A stretch of 57,690 nucleotides of DNA from a virus: IMG/VR virus record IMGVR_UViG_3300031240_000006, positions 1 to 57,690 of that record; one strand, written 5' to 3'. Below, piece by piece: positions 46,478-54,829 of the stretch. Position 1 is the first letter of the stretch, and the number at the start of each line of letters is the position of its first letter. The notes under the pieces were generated by a model. It did no database searches. It was given only the letters and a program-made list of their open reading frames with translations, and was not told where the DNA came from. The position numbers and the translations under genes were made by a program.

Positions 46478-49354
46478 ATGTGGAGCAAGCCCCCCGTCGC
46501 CAAGTCCGCCGACTTCGTGCGCATCAAAAATCTGCCGATCCGCACCGACGAGACGTACCCGGCGGGCCTCGAGAAGACCATGACCGACCTTCTCAAGACG
46601 AAGGGGGCGCCGGCGTACGGGGAGCTCTACGTCCCGCACGGTAAGACCAAGGCGATCCCGTTCGGCCTCCGGCCGGTACAGGCCCGAGCGCTCTTCGACC
46701 TCGGCGAAGCGTACAAGGGCTTCTTCCCGATCCGCGTCGGCGGGGGCAAGTGTCTCGGCCGCGGCACACCCGTTCTCATGTTTGACGGCACGATCAAGCC
46801 CGCAGAAGAGGTGGCGGTCGGCGATCTCTTGATGGGGCCCGACAGTCGTCCGCGAACCGTCGTCAGTACCTGTACGGGGCGCGAGGAAATGTTTCGGATC
46901 ACGCCGGTCAAAGGCGAGCCCTACGTCGTGAACGCGAGCCACATTCTGAGCCTGAAACAGACCCCGATGGGCGGCGGCGACCTGCCGTGTCAAGTCGGCG
47001 GGCGTGTGCGCAACCTGACGGTTCGAGAGTTCGTCGCTGAGAGCGAGTGGTTCCGTGACAACTGGAAGGGTTACCGCGTCGGCGTCGACTTCGCGCCGCA
47101 GCGAGCGATCGAGCCCTACATGCTCGGCGTGTGGCTCGGCGACGGGACCACGGCGACCCCCTCGATCACCTCGGCGGACATTGAGATCGTCGAGGAGATT
47201 GACGCTTTCGCGCGCCGCTGGGAGGTCGGCGTCCGCGTCCAGGACCTGCCGGGCAATGCCGCGAAGACGTATCACTTCAACACGGGGCGCACCGGCGGAC
47301 ACGGCCGCAACCCGGTCTCGAATTGGCTTGCGGCGCTCGGCGTAATCGGAAACAAGCACGTTCCTCAGGCGTACAAGTCGAACTCGCGGCACGTTCGGCT
47401 CGAGGTGCTAGCGGGGCTTCTCGACACGGACGGCAGCCTAGGTCACGGATTCGACTTCATAGCCAAGAACGAGCGTCTCGCAGACGATGTTTGCTTCCTG
47501 TCTCGGTCCCTCGGTTTCGCGGCGTACAAGTCTCCGTGTCAGAAAAGCTGTCAGACGGGCGCTGTAGGAACGTACTACCGCGTCAGCATCTCTGGGGACA
47601 TCGCCGAGATCCCTTGCCGCATCTCCAGGAAGAAAGCCCCGAAGCGTCAACAGAAGAAGTCCGTGCTCGTCACGGGCCTGTCCGCAGAGTCGCTTGGCGA
47701 AGGGGACTACTTTGGTTTCGAGCTGGCCGGGCCGGACCGCCTTTTCCTGCTCGGGGACTTCACCGTTACGCACAACACCCTCGTCTCGTTCCTCGCCGCG
47801 CGGGTCGTCGGAGCAGCCCGCCCCGTCCTCGTCCTGCCCGCGAGCCTGATCGAGAAGACGGAGCGCGAGTGGGCAACCGATATGCGTTACTGGCGCGTCT
47901 CGAAGCAGCTCAGGTTCCTATCGTACGAAAAGCTCGGGCGCGTCTCCGGGGCGGACACTCTCGACGGTCAGCAGGGCGGCATCAACCCCGACATGATCAT
48001 CGCGGACGAAGCCCACCGTCTCAAGAACCTCCGCGCCGCCGTCACCCGCCGCTTCTCGCGCTACATGGCGAAGAACCCCAAGACGATCTTCGTCCCGATG
48101 TCCGGCACGATCATGAAGTCGTCGATCAAGGACTTCGCGCACCTCCTCGAGTGGTCCCATCGCGACACCTCCCCGCTCCCGCTCTACAACCAGACCCTGC
48201 TCGAGTGGTCCGAGGCGCTCGACGAAAAGGTCAATCCCCTTTCGCGGCGCTCCCCCGGCGTGCTCCTCGACCTCATGCCCCACGCGCCCGAAGTCCCCCG
48301 CGGCGTCCCCGAGGTCATCACGGACCGGAACAAGGCCGTCGTCGTCCCGAGCACGGGCGTCGAGTTCTTCGTCCAGGACGACGAGGAGGTCCGCACCGCG
48401 CGCCGTCTTTTCTTCGCCCGCGCCAACGCCACGCAAGGCATCATCAGCGCCGACGCGAAGGACGACTACCAGGGCAGCCTCGAGATCGATGCCCTCGAGT
48501 ACCCCGCCAATGCCGCGACCGAAGCGAACTTCGAGCTCCTCCGAAGCGAGTGGAAGCGCCCCGACGGCTGGACCCTGACCGAAGCCTTCCAGCTATGGGC
48601 GGTCGCCCGCATGATCGCCCTGGGCCTTCACTACGAGTGGCAACCGGGCGCCCCCGAGGGGTGGCTCGAGGCACGCAAGCAGTACGCGGCTCACGTGCGC
48701 GACCTCCTCGCCGACGGACTGACGTCGCAGATGGGCATCGACAGTGAGCTCCAGGTGACCAACGCCATCTCCGACGGCAAGCTCCCGGACCCCTACGGCC
48801 TACTCCCGGCGTGGCGCGCGGTCAAAGGCACGTTCACGGCCAACCCCGTCCCCGTCTGGCATGATCAGACCGCCCTCAACGTCTGCGCGGACTGGCTGAA
48901 AGGCCGTACAGAGGGCGTCGTCTGGATTGCCCACAATCACTTCGCACGGGAGCTGAGCAAACGGACAGGTGTGCCGTTCTTCGGCGCGAAGGGTCTCGAC
49001 CCTCGAGGGAACTTCATCGAGGACCACGACGGCCCGGTCATCGCCTCGCTCGCGGCCAACAGCACGGGGCGCAACATCCAGTACAAGCACTCGTCCGGCC
49101 TCTACACGGCCCCGCCGGCCGACTCCGAGCGCTGGGAGCAGTCCCTGGGTCGCCTGCACCGAGAAGGCCAGCCCGCGGACAGCGTGAGCGTCCAGGTCCT
49201 GGTGGGCTGCAAAGAGCACCTCGACTCGATCCCCCGGGCGCTGGCCAGCTCGCAGGTCAAGACCGACATCCTCGGCGCCAGCCAGAAGATTATGCTGGCG
49301 GATATCCTTTGGCCGGATACACACGTCGCGCGCTCCGGCCGGCGCTGGGGGTGA
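46478..49354 (+). CDS. SNF2-type helicase interrupted by an intein in Walker A
   Basis: The 958-residue precursor is a 616-residue SNF2-like helicase plus a 342-residue intein (residues 92-433). The helicase exteins join as GGGK-T, completing Walker A. Further motifs are DEAH (IIADEAHRLKNL) and the C-terminal motif LGRLHREGQPADS. The host extein ends at Lys91 and resumes at Thr434. Splicing is needed for ATP hydrolysis, because the P-loop is broken by the intein. It follows the RecB-like nuclease and precedes the polymerase, so it is part of the replication module. Confidence 0.92.
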   Translation: MWSKPPVAKSADFVRIKNLPIRTDETYPAGLEKTMTDLLKTKGAPAYGELYVPHGKTKAIPFGLRPVQARALFDLGEAYKGFFPIRVGGGKCLGRGTPVLMFDGTIKPAEEVAVGDLLMGPDSRPRTVVSTCTGREEMFRITPVKGEPYVVNASHILSLKQTPMGGGDLPCQVGGRVRNLTVREFVAESEWFRDNWKGYRVGVDFAPQRAIEPYMLGVWLGDGTTATPSITSADIEIVEEIDAFARRWEVGVRVQDLPGNAAKTYHFNTGRTGGHGRNPVSNWLAALGVIGNKHVPQAYKSNSRHVRLEVLAGLLDTDGSLGHGFDFIAKNERLADDVCFLSRSLGFAAYKSPCQKSCQTGAVGTYYRVSISGDIAEIPCRISRKKAPKRQQKKSVLVTGLSAESLGEGDYFGFELAGPDRLFLLGDFTVTHNTLVSFLAARVVGAARPVLVLPASLIEKTEREWATDMRYWRVSKQLRFLSYEKLGRVSGADTLDGQQGGINPDMIIADEAHRLKNLRAAVTRRFSRYMAKNPKTIFVPMSGTIMKSSIKDFAHLLEWSHRDTSPLPLYNQTLLEWSEALDEKVNPLSRRSPGVLLDLMPHAPEVPRGVPEVITDRNKAVVVPSTGVEFFVQDDEEVRTARRLFFARANATQGIISADAKDDYQGSLEIDALEYPANAATEANFELLRSEWKRPDGWTLTEAFQLWAVARMIALGLHYEWQPGAPEGWLEARKQYAAHVRDLLADGLTSQMGIDSELQVTNAISDGKLPDPYGLLPAWRAVKGTFTANPVPVWHDQTALNVCADWLKGRTEGVVWIAHNHFARELSKRTGVPFFGAKGLDPRGNFIEDHDGPVIASLAANSTGRNIQYKHSSGLYTAPPADSERWEQSLGRLHREGQPADSVSVQVLVGCKEHLDSIPRALASSQVKTDILGASQKIMLADILWPDTHVARSGRRWG
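46751..47776 (+). other. LAGLIDADG intein (342 aa)
   Basis: The intein starts at Cys (CLGRGTPVLMFDG, block A), has block B VVNASHILSL, LAGLIDADG blocks LGVWLGDG and LAGLLDTDG, and ends with LLGDFTVTHN followed by extein Thr (+1). All splice residues are present: Cys1, the NxxH-type block B His, penultimate His and final Asn. The central endonuclease domain is intact, so it may be a mobile homing element. It inserts after the Lys of the ATPase P-loop, a known intein hot spot. Confidence 0.93.
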
Positions 49355-49363
49355 AAAAGCTAA

Positions 49364-49384
49364 GCCTCCAGGTATTACGGAGGC
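49364..49384. repeat. GCCTCC/GGAGGC hairpin before 49396
   Basis: GCCTCC (49364-49369) pairs with GGAGGC (49379-49384) around a 9-base loop. The second arm includes GGAGG, which could serve as the ribosome site for ATG 49396, so the hairpin could hide it. The following CTAATTAG overlaps this element. Confidence 0.4.
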
Positions 49385-49391
49385 TAATTAG
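49384..49391. promoter_or_regulatory. CTAATTAG palindrome
   Basis: One more copy of the CTAATTAG core, 5 bases before ATG 49396. Same family as 2405, 4219, 38656 and 39426. Confidence 0.4.
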
Positions 49392-49395
49392 ACAG

Positions 49396-49665
49396 ATGAA
49401 GCAGCTCTCTTTCAACACATGGCTCGCCGCGCAAAAGTCGCGTCCCGAGCTTGCAGCACTGGCCGGCGCGTGGGAAGGTCGTCGTGGACGGCTCACCCGC
49501 GAGTCCGTCGAGAAGCGCGCGCAGACCGAGTACAATTTCACCCCGGGCGCAGGATACGCCGCCTACGACCTCTTCACGTCCGAAACCTCGCCCGACATGG
49601 GCCTGAGCATCCCGGGCACGATCCGCCTGGGCAGCGAACTCCTCTCCCTCGACCCCACCCTCTAA
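49396..49665 (+). CDS. Protein of unknown function (89 aa)
   Basis: ATG 49396 follows GGAGG and CTAATTAG. The protein has a basic middle (WEGRRGRLTRESVEKRAQ) and a flexible Gly/Ser end. It is in the replication module, so it may be a DNA-binding accessory protein. I do not recognise the family. Confidence 0.65.
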   Translation: MKQLSFNTWLAAQKSRPELAALAGAWEGRRGRLTRESVEKRAQTEYNFTPGAGYAAYDLFTSETSPDMGLSIPGTIRLGSELLSLDPTL

Positions 49666-49682
49666 ATAACAGGATAATTCAC

Positions 49683-50171
49683 ATGGCCTTCTTTTCTGAG
49701 AAAATCGACAACAAGGACGCCTCCTCGAAGCTCCCGAACTTCCCCCCGAAGTTCGCTGGCGTGGTCGTCACCGACCGCGTCAAGGGAATCACCACGACCA
49801 AGCGCGAAGATGCGTTCGTCGTCGAGTTCACCGTCGAAAGCAGCAACATGCCCGAGACCGTCGCCCCCGGGACGCGCTACTCGTGGTTCCAGAAGATCAT
49901 GCCGATGCAGGAAGACACCGCCTACGGCGCGATCCTCCAGTATTACTACGCCGCCCTCGCCCTCGACCCCGCGAAGGACAAGAAGACGATCGACGAGAAG
50001 ATCAAGCCGAACCAGAGCAAGCTCCTGAACCTCGCGGTGTCGGATGCGAATCCGCTCGCGGGCCGTCGCGTGTTCCTCCAGACGACCACGAAGATCACGA
50101 AGGAGAAGCGCCAGGAGTTCACGCTCCACAACTTCACGATCGCCCCGCCCGCGGCTACGGTCGCGGCCTGA
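49683..50171 (+). CDS. Putative single-stranded DNA-binding protein
   Basis: The 162-residue protein contains KFAGVVVTDRVKGITTTKRE, VAPGTRYSWFQKI, GRRVFLQTTTKITKEKRQEF and an Ala-rich end. It is beta-rich and lies between helicase and polymerase, where phages often encode ssDNA-binding proteins of OB-like folds. The assignment rests mainly on position; the acidic tail typical of SSB is missing. Confidence 0.5.
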   Translation: MAFFSEKIDNKDASSKLPNFPPKFAGVVVTDRVKGITTTKREDAFVVEFTVESSNMPETVAPGTRYSWFQKIMPMQEDTAYGAILQYYYAALALDPAKDKKTIDEKIKPNQSKLLNLAVSDANPLAGRRVFLQTTTKITKEKRQEFTLHNFTIAPPAATVAA

Positions 50172-50176
50172 TCACG

Positions 50177-50191
50177 TAGCTTAGCTTAGCT
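50177..50191. repeat. Tandem TAGCT x3 in the gap before 50284
   Basis: The 112-base gap after the SSB-like gene begins with three TAGCT units. The rest of the gap is GC-rich without a recognised gene or promoter. Confidence 0.5.
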
Positions 50192-50283
50192 TGCTGCTCG
50201 CCCCGTCCTGCCGTTTCGCCCCAAAGCGCCGTGTAATCGGTGCGGTATGGGCGTGACGTCGGGGCGGGGCTTTCGGCGTTACG

Positions 50284-50454
50284 ATGTACGGCGCAGGTTT
50301 CCCCCACAACTGGATGTCGACGCCGCACCCGACGCCGGAGCGCAAGCTCGTGATCGAGTCGACGCTCGTGTTCTGCCCCAAGTGCGGGTGCCATTACTTG
50401 GATATCTGCCCGACGCATTACGACTACGTCCCCGTGAAGGTAGGTAAGAAGTGA
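50284..50454 (+). CDS. Zinc-ribbon protein (56 aa)
   Basis: The protein has CPKCGCHYLDIC and later His, a probable zinc ribbon, in a short basic protein. It overlaps the next gene by 4 bases (GTGA). Confidence 0.6.
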   Translation: MYGAGFPHNWMSTPHPTPERKLVIESTLVFCPKCGCHYLDICPTHYDYVPVKVGKK

Positions 50455-50663
50455 CCACCGAACTCAACGAGTGCCCCAAGTGCGGCGCCCCGCTCCCGTG
50501 CGAGTACCACCCGCCGGAGCCGAAGCCTGAGCCGAAGCGTGTTTTCTTCGGCACGCAGGTCGCGGGCGTAGTCACGAAGGGCCTTCCCGACGGCACCGTA
50601 GAGATCACGCTGCCGGGCACCATCATCGAGTTCGACCACACCGTGACGTTCAGCCTCCTATGA
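50451..50663 (+). CDS. Zinc-ribbon-like protein (70 aa)
   Basis: An N-terminal CPKCGAPLPC and His follow in a protein with a Pro/Glu-rich linker and a beta-rich C terminus (VVTKGLPDGTVEITLPG). GTG 50451 overlaps the upstream stop. Function unknown. Confidence 0.6.
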   Translation: MTTELNECPKCGAPLPCEYHPPEPKPEPKRVFFGTQVAGVVTKGLPDGTVEITLPGTIIEFDHTVTFSLL

Positions 50664-50812
50664 GCCTCAAGAGTCTCCTCATCCACCTGGCCGACGCCTT
50701 CGACAATCACGTGCTCCACCACCGCTTCAACTGGGTGTGCGAGCGCATCATCCTGTCCGATTGGTTGCCCGAGAAGTGCGCGTGCCGCTACTGCGCGAGG
50801 TTCACCCGATGA
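50660..50812 (+). CDS. Small protein with CxC-x2-C motif (50 aa)
   Basis: The ATG overlaps the upstream stop. The helical N terminus (SLLIHLADAFDNHVLHHRF) is followed by CACRYC near the end, with nearby His residues. It may bind zinc or iron. It is followed by an HNH gene through an ATGA overlap. Confidence 0.55.
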   Translation: MSLKSLLIHLADAFDNHVLHHRFNWVCERIILSDWLPEKCACRYCARFTR

Positions 50813-51264
50813 GGCCCGACGACAAACGGCGCGGACCGAAGTTGAAAGACGCGCCTCTTGCGTGGTGCGCTAAGTGTCAGTCGCAGACACGGCGGGGGTC
50901 GCGCAACAGGTGCCTCCCTTGCGGGGTGAAGGCCACGACCGCGCGCATGCAGGATGCAGAATACCGCTTGCGGGACAACGTACGGCAACGCACGCGCAAG
51001 TACAAAATGACGGCGGAGCAGTACCTAGCCTTGTTCACCACGCAGGGCGGCCGGTGCGCAATCTGTCACATAGCGTTGTCCCGAACCGGGTCCGAGACGC
51101 ACACCGATCACGACCGCGCATGTTGCCCCGGGCAAAGAACATGTGGCAAATGCGTGCGCGGCCTGCTCTGCCGTCGCTGCAATCTGAATCTCGGTATCCT
51201 TGAGAAGTGGGCGGGGCCGTACGCGGAAGCGATTGCGGCGCATCAGTCGCGGAGGGCATCGTGA
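50809..51264 (+). CDS. HNH endonuclease, endonuclease VII-like (free-standing homing type)
   Basis: The 151-residue protein has CAKCQ and CLPC in the N-terminal zinc ribbon, then YKMTAEQYLALFTTQGGRCA, TDHDRACCPGQRTCGKCVRG and LLCRRCNLNLGIL. The loop between DHD and the last Cys pair includes CxxC, as in the copy at 35438, so these two are close relatives. It lies just before and overlaps the DNA polymerase gene by 4 bases, a usual place for homing enzymes. Confidence 0.88.
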   Translation: MRPDDKRRGPKLKDAPLAWCAKCQSQTRRGSRNRCLPCGVKATTARMQDAEYRLRDNVRQRTRKYKMTAEQYLALFTTQGGRCAICHIALSRTGSETHTDHDRACCPGQRTCGKCVRGLLCRRCNLNLGILEKWAGPYAEAIAAHQSRRAS

Positions 51265-53135
51265 CGGTTGTCGCGATCGACTGCGAGTCCTGGTTGATCG
51301 AGCCCGGTCTTCTTGCGCCGCCTCTCGTCTGCTTGCAGTGGCAGCGACAAGGCGACGACCCGCAGCTCGTCACCCATCGCGAAGCGCGCCCAGTCATCGA
51401 AAAGCTACTTCGCGGTTCGGACGTGCTTGTCGGACACAACATCGCGTTTGACGCGGGGGTGCTCGGGGCGGCCTTCCCTGACCTGCTACCGCTCATCTTC
51501 GCCAAGTACGATCGGGACGAGATCTGCGACTCAATGATTCGCGAGCAGCTCGTGATGATCAGTCGCGGCCAGTTCCGATCTTACGAGGGACCCGACGGCG
51601 AATTGAAGGCCGTGAAATATTCGCTCGCCGATTGTGTGGCCCGGCACTTTGGCAGGCATCTTCAGAAAGAGGACACGTGGCGCCTCCGTTACCGTGAGCT
51701 GCACGACGTCGCGCTCGCCGACTGGCCCGAGGACGCCAAGCACTACGCGATCGAGGACGCGCGGGTAACGTTGGCGCTGTACGAGTCGCAGATCAACGTG
51801 GCGCACGCCGACGTGTTCCGTGACCAGTGGCGCCAAGCGAGGGCCGCCTTTGCGCTGCATTTGTCGAGCGCGTGGGGGATCTGCACGGACCCGGAGGCTG
51901 TCGACGCCTTGGAGGCCCGGCTCACCGCGGAGTTCGAGGAACTACAACGCGAACTTCAGAACGAGGGCCTGATTCGCGATAACGGCACCGCCGACACGAA
52001 GGCCGCGCAAGCTGCAATGACGCGCGCGTGTGAGGAGGAGGGGCTACCGATCGCGAAGACCAAGGGCGGCGCGGTCTCCCTTTCGTCCGAGGCGTGCGAT
52101 CGGTTGGATGAAGACTCCGTCATAGGTCAATATTCTCGGTACCTCACCCTGCGCAAAACACTCGCGAACGATGTCAAGATGTTGCGATCCGGCTGCGAAG
52201 TACCGATCCAACCGCGCTACGGGCTCGCCGACACCGGCCGCACGACAGCCTCGAAGCCGGCCCTGCAGGCGATCAATCGTGGAGCTGGCATACGAGAGGC
52301 GTTTCGACCGCGCCCCGGCAACTGCTTCATCCAGGCCGACTTCGAGGGCCTCGAGCTCCACACCCTCGCGCAGTGGTGCATCACGAACATCGGCTACTCC
52401 AAGCTCGGCGAAGCGCTGAACGAGGGCAAGGACGTCCACCTCCTCACCGCCGCGACCCAGCTCGGCATGACCTACGAAGACGCTGAGGTCGAGAAGGGCA
52501 AGGGCAGCAAAGCGGTAAAGGAATACCGACAGCGCGCGAAGGCCATCAACTTCGGTCTGCCCGGCGGTCTCGGTGCCAAGGGTCTCGCTCGGTACGCCCG
52601 CGTTGCCTACCGGGTCAACATGTCCGAGCAGGAAGCCATGGCGGCGAAGCAAGCGTGGCTCGCGCTCTACCCGGAGATGAACGAGCACTTCCGGCTCGCG
52701 GCCTTGGCGACGAACAACTTCGCGAAGGTCGGGACCGAGACGCACATCTTCTCCGGCCGCGTGCGGGGCGGTGCTCGGTACTCGGCGCTCTGCAACGGTC
52801 GGTTCCAGGGGCTCGGGGCGGACGCGGCGAAGAACGCGCTATGGCTCGTGACCAAGGCTTGCTACGTCGACGTCAATTCACCCCTGTACGGCTGGCGCGT
52901 GGTCGCCTTCGTTCACGATGAGCTGATAGCCGAAGGCCCCATGGGCGACTGCGACGCGGCGGCGCGTGAGATGTCTCGGCTGATGTGCGAGGGCGCGAAC
53001 GTCTTCGTCCACGACTGCCCCGTGGAAGCGCCCCCGGTCGCGATGATGCTCTGGTCGAAGGGCGCCTACGCCGTTACCGATGATCAGGGCCGGCTCGTAC
53101 CTTGGGCGCCCGAGGCGCCGAAGAAGGCCGCCTAG
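51261..53135 (+). CDS. Family A DNA polymerase with 3'-5' exonuclease
   Basis: The 624-residue protein has an exonuclease domain (VVAIDCES, LVGHNIAFDAGV and HYAIEDARVTLALY) and a family A polymerase domain: motif A IQADFEGLELHTLAQ, motif B QRAKAINFGLPGGLGA and motif C AFVHDELIAEG. It is compact compared with bacterial PolI because it lacks the 5'-3' exonuclease. It replicates phage DNA with the helicase and primase of this module. GTG 51261 overlaps the HNH stop. Confidence 0.94.
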   Translation: MTVVAIDCESWLIEPGLLAPPLVCLQWQRQGDDPQLVTHREARPVIEKLLRGSDVLVGHNIAFDAGVLGAAFPDLLPLIFAKYDRDEICDSMIREQLVMISRGQFRSYEGPDGELKAVKYSLADCVARHFGRHLQKEDTWRLRYRELHDVALADWPEDAKHYAIEDARVTLALYESQINVAHADVFRDQWRQARAAFALHLSSAWGICTDPEAVDALEARLTAEFEELQRELQNEGLIRDNGTADTKAAQAAMTRACEEEGLPIAKTKGGAVSLSSEACDRLDEDSVIGQYSRYLTLRKTLANDVKMLRSGCEVPIQPRYGLADTGRTTASKPALQAINRGAGIREAFRPRPGNCFIQADFEGLELHTLAQWCITNIGYSKLGEALNEGKDVHLLTAATQLGMTYEDAEVEKGKGSKAVKEYRQRAKAINFGLPGGLGAKGLARYARVAYRVNMSEQEAMAAKQAWLALYPEMNEHFRLAALATNNFAKVGTETHIFSGRVRGGARYSALCNGRFQGLGADAAKNALWLVTKACYVDVNSPLYGWRVVAFVHDELIAEGPMGDCDAAAREMSRLMCEGANVFVHDCPVEAPPVAMMLWSKGAYAVTDDQGRLVPWAPEAPKKAA

Positions 53136-53137
53136 TC

Positions 53138-53155
53138 AATTAGCTAATCGCCATA
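53138..53155 (+). promoter_or_regulatory. AATTAGCTAATCGCCATA element
   Basis: The copy matches 7701-7718 at 17 of 18 bases and is 4 bases from ATG 53160. No Shine-Dalgarno sequence follows. It would start the nucleotide-metabolism group downstream. Confidence 0.5.
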
Positions 53156-53159
53156 GTAT

Positions 53160-53828
53160 ATGAGCGATTGCAAAACCTGCGGCGACCCGGCCTTCCCCAA
53201 CGATACGTACTGCTCGAAGTCATGTGCGGTCGAGGAGGACCTGCGGCTCGGCCGGCGCGGTCAAGAGATCCCGGTCGCGCTGGAGTGGCTGCCCGACCAC
53301 GAGGTGCTCGACGACGCGGACGTGACCGAAGGCTGGTCGACGGCGCCCCCGCCGCCCAACGCCGGTTACTCGACGAGGCCCCCGCCCCCGTTCCACCACG
53401 TTCCTGCGCGCCCGTGGCCGAAGATGCAAGCGGTCTTTGCCGAGTACACTGAACACACCCCTACCCCGCCGGCGCTCCCGAAGACCGACTACGTCCTCCC
53501 GACCGACTCCGACGAGCGCAAGGAAATCCCGATCTTCAGCGGCGTGCTCAATTACTTCCCGCTCGCGATTGCCGCCGTCGCCCGAGTCAGCAAGAAGGGC
53601 AACGACAAGCACAACCCGGGTCAACCCCTGCACTGGGCCCGCGGCAAGTCGATGGATCATCCCGACTGCATCGCGCGGCACCTCATCGACATCGAGACGG
53701 TTCACCCCGTGTCGGGCGAGTACGAGGACGCGGCGGCGCTGGCCTGGCGGGCGCTCGCGAAGCTCCAGGAACTCGAAGAGAAGCGTTTGGGCAAACCCAT
53801 GTCGCGCGGAAGCAAGGAGTCAGTCTGA
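53160..53828 (+). CDS. dATP/dGTP diphosphohydrolase-like protein (DUF5664-type) with zinc ribbon
   Basis: The C-terminal half matches the DUF5664 pattern: FSGVLNYFPLAIAAVARVSK, KGNDKHNPGQPLHWARGKSM, DHPDCIARHLID and AALAWRALAKLQEL. Members are thought to hydrolyse dNTPs or be MazG-like. An N-terminal zinc ribbon (CKTCGDPAFPNDTYCSKSC) and a Pro-rich linker precede it. It is directly downstream of the polymerase and may tune nucleotide pools. Confidence 0.75.
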   Translation: MSDCKTCGDPAFPNDTYCSKSCAVEEDLRLGRRGQEIPVALEWLPDHEVLDDADVTEGWSTAPPPPNAGYSTRPPPPFHHVPARPWPKMQAVFAEYTEHTPTPPALPKTDYVLPTDSDERKEIPIFSGVLNYFPLAIAAVARVSKKGNDKHNPGQPLHWARGKSMDHPDCIARHLIDIETVHPVSGEYEDAAALAWRALAKLQELEEKRLGKPMSRGSKESV

Positions 53829-54010
53829 TGATCAAGTACTACAGAATCAAGGACGTCAACGAGTATTGGAATACCTTCGGGTGGACGAAAGACCGCCGTG
53901 ATGCCGACGAGTTCGTGAGCCGCCACACGGCCTCGATCGTCCTGCGGGCGCTGAAGGGCAAAATCGCCTCGAGCAAGGTCAAGCTCGTCTCGTACACGGT
54001 GCCCGAGTGA
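53828..54010 (+). CDS. Small protein of unknown function (60 aa)
   Basis: ATG 53828 overlaps the stop of the DUF5664-type gene. The sequence is basic and beta-helical (YWNTFGWTKDRRDADEF). It is coupled to the next gene by a 4-base overlap. Confidence 0.65.
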   Translation: MIKYYRIKDVNEYWNTFGWTKDRRDADEFVSRHTASIVLRALKGKIASSKVKLVSYTVPE

Positions 54011-54363
54011 CCCCCGAAAACGCCGAGCTTTACCGCGAGTGGAAGTCGCTCGGGCTGCTCCACGTCCTCCGCGACGCTCCCGCGTATATGCGCACCGCTC
54101 GCCTGCAAGCAGGCAAGAACGACCTCGCGCTCCTGGCCGTTTCCGACACGGCGGGCGAGGTCACGTGGCGCTGGTACACGCGGATCGAGCTGCTCTGCGC
54201 GGTGATCGATCAGGCGCCCTGGGCAGAGAAGACTGTCGTGGGCCTCGGCGAAGAGCGGCCGGACCCGTCGAAGTTCCCGGTGCTCGTGACCCACCCCGGC
54301 GCAGGCCTGATGCTCGCGATCATCGACATGACTGACGCGAAAGAAAGCGTGGGCCTCAATTGA
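54007..54363 (+). CDS. Protein of unknown function (118 aa)
   Basis: GTG 54007 overlaps the upstream stop (GTGA). The sequence has LARGKND-like helices and WRWYTRIELLCAVIDQ, without a recognised family. It lies in the nucleotide-metabolism cluster. Confidence 0.65.
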   Translation: MTPENAELYREWKSLGLLHVLRDAPAYMRTARLQAGKNDLALLAVSDTAGEVTWRWYTRIELLCAVIDQAPWAEKTVVGLGEERPDPSKFPVLVTHPGAGLMLAIIDMTDAKESVGLN

Positions 54364-54731
54364 AGCTCGTCGCCCTCGAGTCCCCCTACGCCGCCCGCGC
54401 GCCACTCACCGTCGAGGACCACGTCGCCTACGCCCGGTTCGCGATGGGCGACTGCCTGGCCCGCGGGGAAGCACCCATCGCGAGTCATCTCCTCTACCCG
54501 CAAGTACTCGACGACCTGAGGCCCGAGGGGCGCGCCCTCGGCATCGAGGCCGGCCTCGCCTGGTCCGTGAAGGCGGACCTCGCGGTCTTCTACTGCGACC
54601 TCGGCGTGTCGGGGGGCATGTCTATCGCCCGGCAGAGATATCAGGACCTCGCGATCCCCTTCGTCAGCCGGAGCCTCTGGTCGTGGCTGACCTTGGACGA
54701 AATCCTTCACATCCTTCGGAGAAAGTCATGA
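54360..54731 (+). CDS. Nucleoside deoxyribosyltransferase-like protein (DUF7768-type)
   Basis: The sequence LVALESPYAARAPLTVEDHV, YARFAMGDCLARGEAPIASH, LLYPQVLDD and LGIEAGLAWSVKADLAVFYC fits the DUF7768 family, related to nucleoside 2-deoxyribosyltransferases. It may salvage or modify nucleotides. The length, 123 residues, is typical. It overlaps its neighbours by 4 bases. Confidence 0.75.
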   Translation: MKLVALESPYAARAPLTVEDHVAYARFAMGDCLARGEAPIASHLLYPQVLDDLRPEGRALGIEAGLAWSVKADLAVFYCDLGVSGGMSIARQRYQDLAIPFVSRSLWSWLTLDEILHILRRKS

Positions 54732-54829
54732 GCCCCTTCGAGAAAGCGCTCGCGCTCGGGCAGCTCGGCGTGTGGCTCAGCGTCTTGTTCGTGACGCTCG
54801 AGATCCGGGCGCTCAGGGGGCGACGATGA
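54728..54829 (+). CDS. Membrane microprotein (33 aa)
   Basis: A short helix LALGQLGVWLSVLFVTLEI with an Arg-rich C terminus; start and stop overlap the neighbouring genes. Confidence 0.45.
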   Translation: MSPFEKALALGQLGVWLSVLFVTLEIRALRGRR

